A DNA stretch of 5,419 nt, taken from contig CAJPTC010000049.1 in assembly GCA_905373475.1 (NCBI GenBank), forward strand, positions 1-5,419. Direction: 5' to 3'. The translations under genes were made by a program, and so were the position numbers. Positions 5,283 through 5,419 of the stretch are shown here, piece by piece. The notes under the pieces were generated by a model. That model did not search any database, had not been told where the DNA came from, and saw only the letters and a program-made list of their open reading frames with translations. Within the stretch, counting starts at the first letter, position 1. Each line of letters begins with the position of its first letter. Source of the stretch: Bacteroidia bacterium. Lineage in GTDB: Bacteria > Bacteroidota > Bacteroidia > Bacteroidales > CAJPTX01.

Positions 5283-5388
5283 CGCGCCTGTGGCGCGATT
5301 GTAGGTGCGAGGCATGCCTCGCACGTTCATGATCTAACGTAGGGGCGAAACCTGATTCGCCCGCCGTGTGCGGCGCACACGTATTGCA
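5283..5388. repeat. Composite multi-hairpin repeat element at the right edge
   Basis: The modules are in the same order as at 1071-1174: mini-hairpin CGCGCC-TGT-GGCGCG (5283-5297); perfect 20-bp palindrome GTGCGAGGCA/TGCCTCGCAC (5305-5324); linker ATGATCTAACGTA; hairpin GGGCGAA-ACCTGA-TTCGCCC (5343-5362), intact here but half-decayed in the other copy; and CGTGTGCG-G-CGCACACG (5365-5381). The 20-bp palindrome differs from copy 1 by a paired change that keeps the symmetry. The last 31 bp of the window show no gene: a minus-strand ATG near 5419 runs into TGA within seven codons. Confidence 0.8.
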
Positions 5389-5419
5389 CATATTGCGATC
5401 ATTCATTCCAAAACATCAT

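Overview
The window is a piece of bacteriophage or prophage DNA, most likely from a Bacteroidota (Bacteroidetes) host. It holds two genes, both on the minus strand. The larger (5183 to 1380) encodes a TP901-type phage tail tape measure protein of 1267 residues. The smaller (1010 to 36) encodes a 324-residue protein I cannot name with confidence. The host assignment is an inference from three things: the central and C-terminal parts of the tape measure protein resemble tape measure proteins of Bacteroidetes phages, both starts lack a Shine-Dalgarno sequence, and both starts follow an A/T-rich leader.

Layout from left to right: a 20-bp perfect palindrome (7-26) just past the 3' end of the small gene; the small gene (36-1010); a 369-bp gap made almost entirely of short repeats and hairpins (1011-1379); the tape measure gene (1380-5183); and a second repeat-filled stretch to the window edge (5184-5419). 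The repeat elements in the two gaps are copies of one another. A pair of direct copies brackets the tape measure gene, and the left copy touches its stop codon.

The striking property is a dispersed repeat system that does not stay between genes. Degenerate tandem heptamers (types GGAAGTT, AAGTTGT, ACGAATG/ACGAATT/ACGAGGT, AGTTAAG), often capped by tiny G+C-rich hairpins, lie inside both genes: four inserts in the small gene and three in the tape measure gene, all translated in frame. They make up roughly 30% of the small protein. Because 7 is not a multiple of 3, each tandem array is read in all three phases in turn. Where the heptamer would give a stop in one phase, the unit in that phase is altered, or an eighth base shifts the phase. 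Heptamers with no stop in the coding orientation run as longer uninterrupted arrays. The TTACTAN heptamer, which carries stops on both strands, occurs only outside the genes. The window therefore looks like a phage structural region colonised by translatable micro-repeats, comparable in principle to Rickettsia palindromic elements and to cyanobacterial heptameric STRR repeats.

No tRNA, rRNA, CRISPR array, transposase or confident promoter is visible.
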